From Candidatus Segatella mututuai (GTDB lineage: Bacteria; Bacteroidota; Bacteroidia; Bacteroidales; Bacteroidaceae): a stretch of DNA of 8,106 bases. The stretch is taken from contig DJOI01000060.1 in assembly GCA_002439605.1 (NCBI GenBank), positions 3,708-11,813 on the forward strand, given 5' to 3'. Both the position numbers and the translations under genes were made by a program. Shown one piece after another: positions 7,353-8,106 of the stretch (positions within the stretch are counted from its first letter, which is position 1; every line of letters starts with the position of its first letter). The notes beneath the pieces are model-generated. The model was not told the DNA's origin. It saw only the letters and a list, made by a program, of their open reading frames with translations, and did no database searches.

Positions 7353-7784
7353 ATGGCAACAATCGCAGTAGACTTCGACGGCACTATCGTGACTCACGAA
7401 TATCCAGAGATTGGACGAGAAATTCCCTTCGCCATCGAAACATTGAAAATGTTGATAAAAGACCATCACCGCCTCATCCTGTGGTCGGTTCGCGAAGGCG
7501 AACTGCTGCAGGAGGCAGTAGATTGGTGCAAAGAGAGGGGCGTTGAGTTTTGGGCTGTCAACAAGGATTACCCCGAGGAAAGCTACGACAACAACAACCA
7601 TTTCTCACGTAAGCTCAAAGCAGATTACTTCATCGACGACCGCAACATTGGCGGCCTGCCCGACTGGGGACAAATTTATCAGATTATCAGTCAAGGAAAG
7701 AGCTACAGAACACTCATCAGAGAAAGCATGGGCATGGAATCAAAACAAGAGACGCCCAAGAAAAAGCATTGGTGGAATATCTAA
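7353..7784 (+). CDS. Small capless HAD-superfamily phosphohydrolase
   Basis: A 143-residue haloacid-dehalogenase fold enzyme. Motif I is VDFDGT with nucleophile D7 and acid/base D9. Motif II is the Ser of LILWSVREGE (S45). Motif III is a Lys in SRKLKAD (K87 or K89). Motif IV is IDDRN (D95, D96). All four are present, so it should be an active phosphatase. There is no cap domain and no signal peptide, so it is cytosolic. It resembles, from memory, the small Bacteroides family exemplified by BT0820, whose substrate I cannot name. The ATG lies 12 bp after the kinase stop with AGGAAAAG just upstream, so it is cotranscribed and perhaps translationally coupled. A role in dephosphorylating a sugar phosphate or the kinase itself is speculation. 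The C-terminus (TPKKKHWWNI) is basic and aromatic. The last gene before a strong terminator. Confidence 0.85.
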   Translation: MATIAVDFDGTIVTHEYPEIGREIPFAIETLKMLIKDHHRLILWSVREGELLQEAVDWCKERGVEFWAVNKDYPEESYDNNNHFSRKLKADYFIDDRNIGGLPDWGQIYQIISQGKSYRTLIRESMGMESKQETPKKKHWWNI

Positions 7785-7816
7785 CCAAACATTCCCCACT
7801 CTGTCATTCCAAACCC

Positions 7817-7869
7817 AAAAAGGGTTGCGACAACATGTAATTATTTCTATGTCGCAACCCTTTTTTCTA
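7817..7869 (+). terminator. Strong intrinsic terminator, probably bidirectional
   Basis: Bases 7817-7832 and 7850-7865 form a perfect 16-bp stem (core GGGTTGCGACA with TGTCGCAACCC), a 17-nt loop, and a T-tract TTTTTT at 7861-7866. The left arm starts with five A, so the minus strand also reads stem plus T-run. It lies 32 bp after the HAD gene stop and ends the rightward transcript. Confidence 0.93.
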
Positions 7870-7953
7870 TCCAATAGAAAACAATTTCAAGCTACTATAC
7901 CATTAAAACAATTCCAAGAGATCTTATGTGAACATGAAGCCTTTTTATCAAGT

Positions 7954-7976
7954 CACCATGTGTACGACATAAGGTG
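7954..7976. repeat. Small inverted repeat at the head of the array
   Basis: CACCATGT (7954-7961) pairs with ACAT (7967-7970) and GGTG (7973-7976), with a two-base bulge AA and a five-base loop GTACG. There is no following T-run, so it is not a terminator. Confidence 0.45.
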
Positions 7977-8043
7977 GTAAGTCCGTACGACAAGAGATAG
8001 CATAGTCATACGGCATGAATTTGCATAGTCGTAGAGCGATGCC
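7961..8043. repeat. Degenerate tandem repeat, period about 23-24 bp
   Basis: Three units can be laid end to end: 7961-7983 (23 bp), 7984-8007 (24 bp) and 8008-8030 (23 bp), with a decayed fourth from 8031. Each begins with TACGACA or TACGGCA after one or two bases and ends in AAGTC or ATAGTC. Units 2 and 3 share GCATAGTC exactly. At each junction AGTC meets a TACG-like start, nearly making the palindrome GTCGTACGAC. Unit lengths are too even and the units too divergent and close-packed for a CRISPR array. Function is unknown. Confidence 0.55.
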
Positions 8044-8106
8044 AAACCACAGTGCCCAGACAACTTTTACCGATGTGACTGGAAAAATATATTTCTTAAC
8101 TGGGGA

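Larger units (their letters stand above)
7870..8106. other. Terminal stretch without a recognised gene
   Basis: Together with the terminator this makes 322 bases after the HAD gene lacking a convincing gene. It contains a small hairpin (7954-7976), a degenerate tandem array (7961-8043), a leftward open frame of 52 codons entering from the edge and ending in TGA at 7950-7948, and a weak promoter-like pair on the plus strand (TTTT at 8065-8068, 19 bp, TATATTTC at 8088-8095) that could serve a gene beyond the window. Confidence 0.6.

Noticed and set aside
7849..7980. Rightward short frame beginning inside the terminator
   Set aside because: Its ATG lies at the loop/right-arm boundary of the terminator stem, it has no ribosome binding site, and it ends in the repeat array.
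7961..8043. CRISPR array
   Set aside because: Units are contiguous 23-24 bp blocks with diverged ends and no identical repeat separated by unique spacers; no cas genes are present.

Overview
The window reads as chromosomal DNA of a Bacteroidales bacterium, most likely Prevotella or a near relative. The evidence is three promoter-like sites with the Bacteroidetes -7 box TAnnTTTG (two with a -33 TTTG at 19-20 bp), weak Shine-Dalgarno sequences, roughly balanced base composition (judged by eye, not computed), and protein sequences typical of that order. No 16S rRNA or other species marker is present, so the genus is inference.

The left part (1-2160) is transcribed leftward and looks like core housekeeping DNA. 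From right to left it holds an unrecognised 216-residue protein with its own promoter (1439-2089), a 97-residue coiled-coil protein (1052-1345), ZapA (741-1043), and the first 211 codons of ribonuclease Y (1-635), whose catalytic part lies outside the window. The short gap between zapA and rny, together with the zapA 3' end, can fold into a closed RNA structure and is a tentative 6S-like RNA candidate.

A divergent intergenic region (2090-2328) separates this from a rightward polysaccharide locus. That locus contains a polyprenyl-phosphate sugar-1-phosphate transferase of the WbaP/WcaJ type (2329-3753), glucose-1-phosphate thymidylyltransferase RfbA (3861-4733), a fused Wzc-type chain-length regulator and tyrosine kinase with a strikingly tyrosine-rich tail (4815-7340), and a small HAD-superfamily phosphohydrolase 12 bp behind it (7353-7784). 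Together they cover lipid-linked initiation, nucleotide-sugar precursor supply and control of polymer assembly or export. Glycosyltransferases, flippase, polymerase, the Wza channel and a recognised tyrosine phosphatase are not in the window.

The cluster ends at a very strong intrinsic terminator (7817-7869) with a 16-bp perfect stem. The last 237 bases hold no convincing gene, but they do carry a degenerate tandem array with a period of about 23-24 bp built around a TACGRCA...TAGTC core, overlapped by a leftward open frame that runs off the edge.

No previously undescribed multi-gene system is evident. The items most worth checking are the terminal repeat array, the candidate RNA beside zapA, the HAD enzyme coupled to the tyrosine kinase, and the repeated Gly-Lys-Tyr tail of that kinase.
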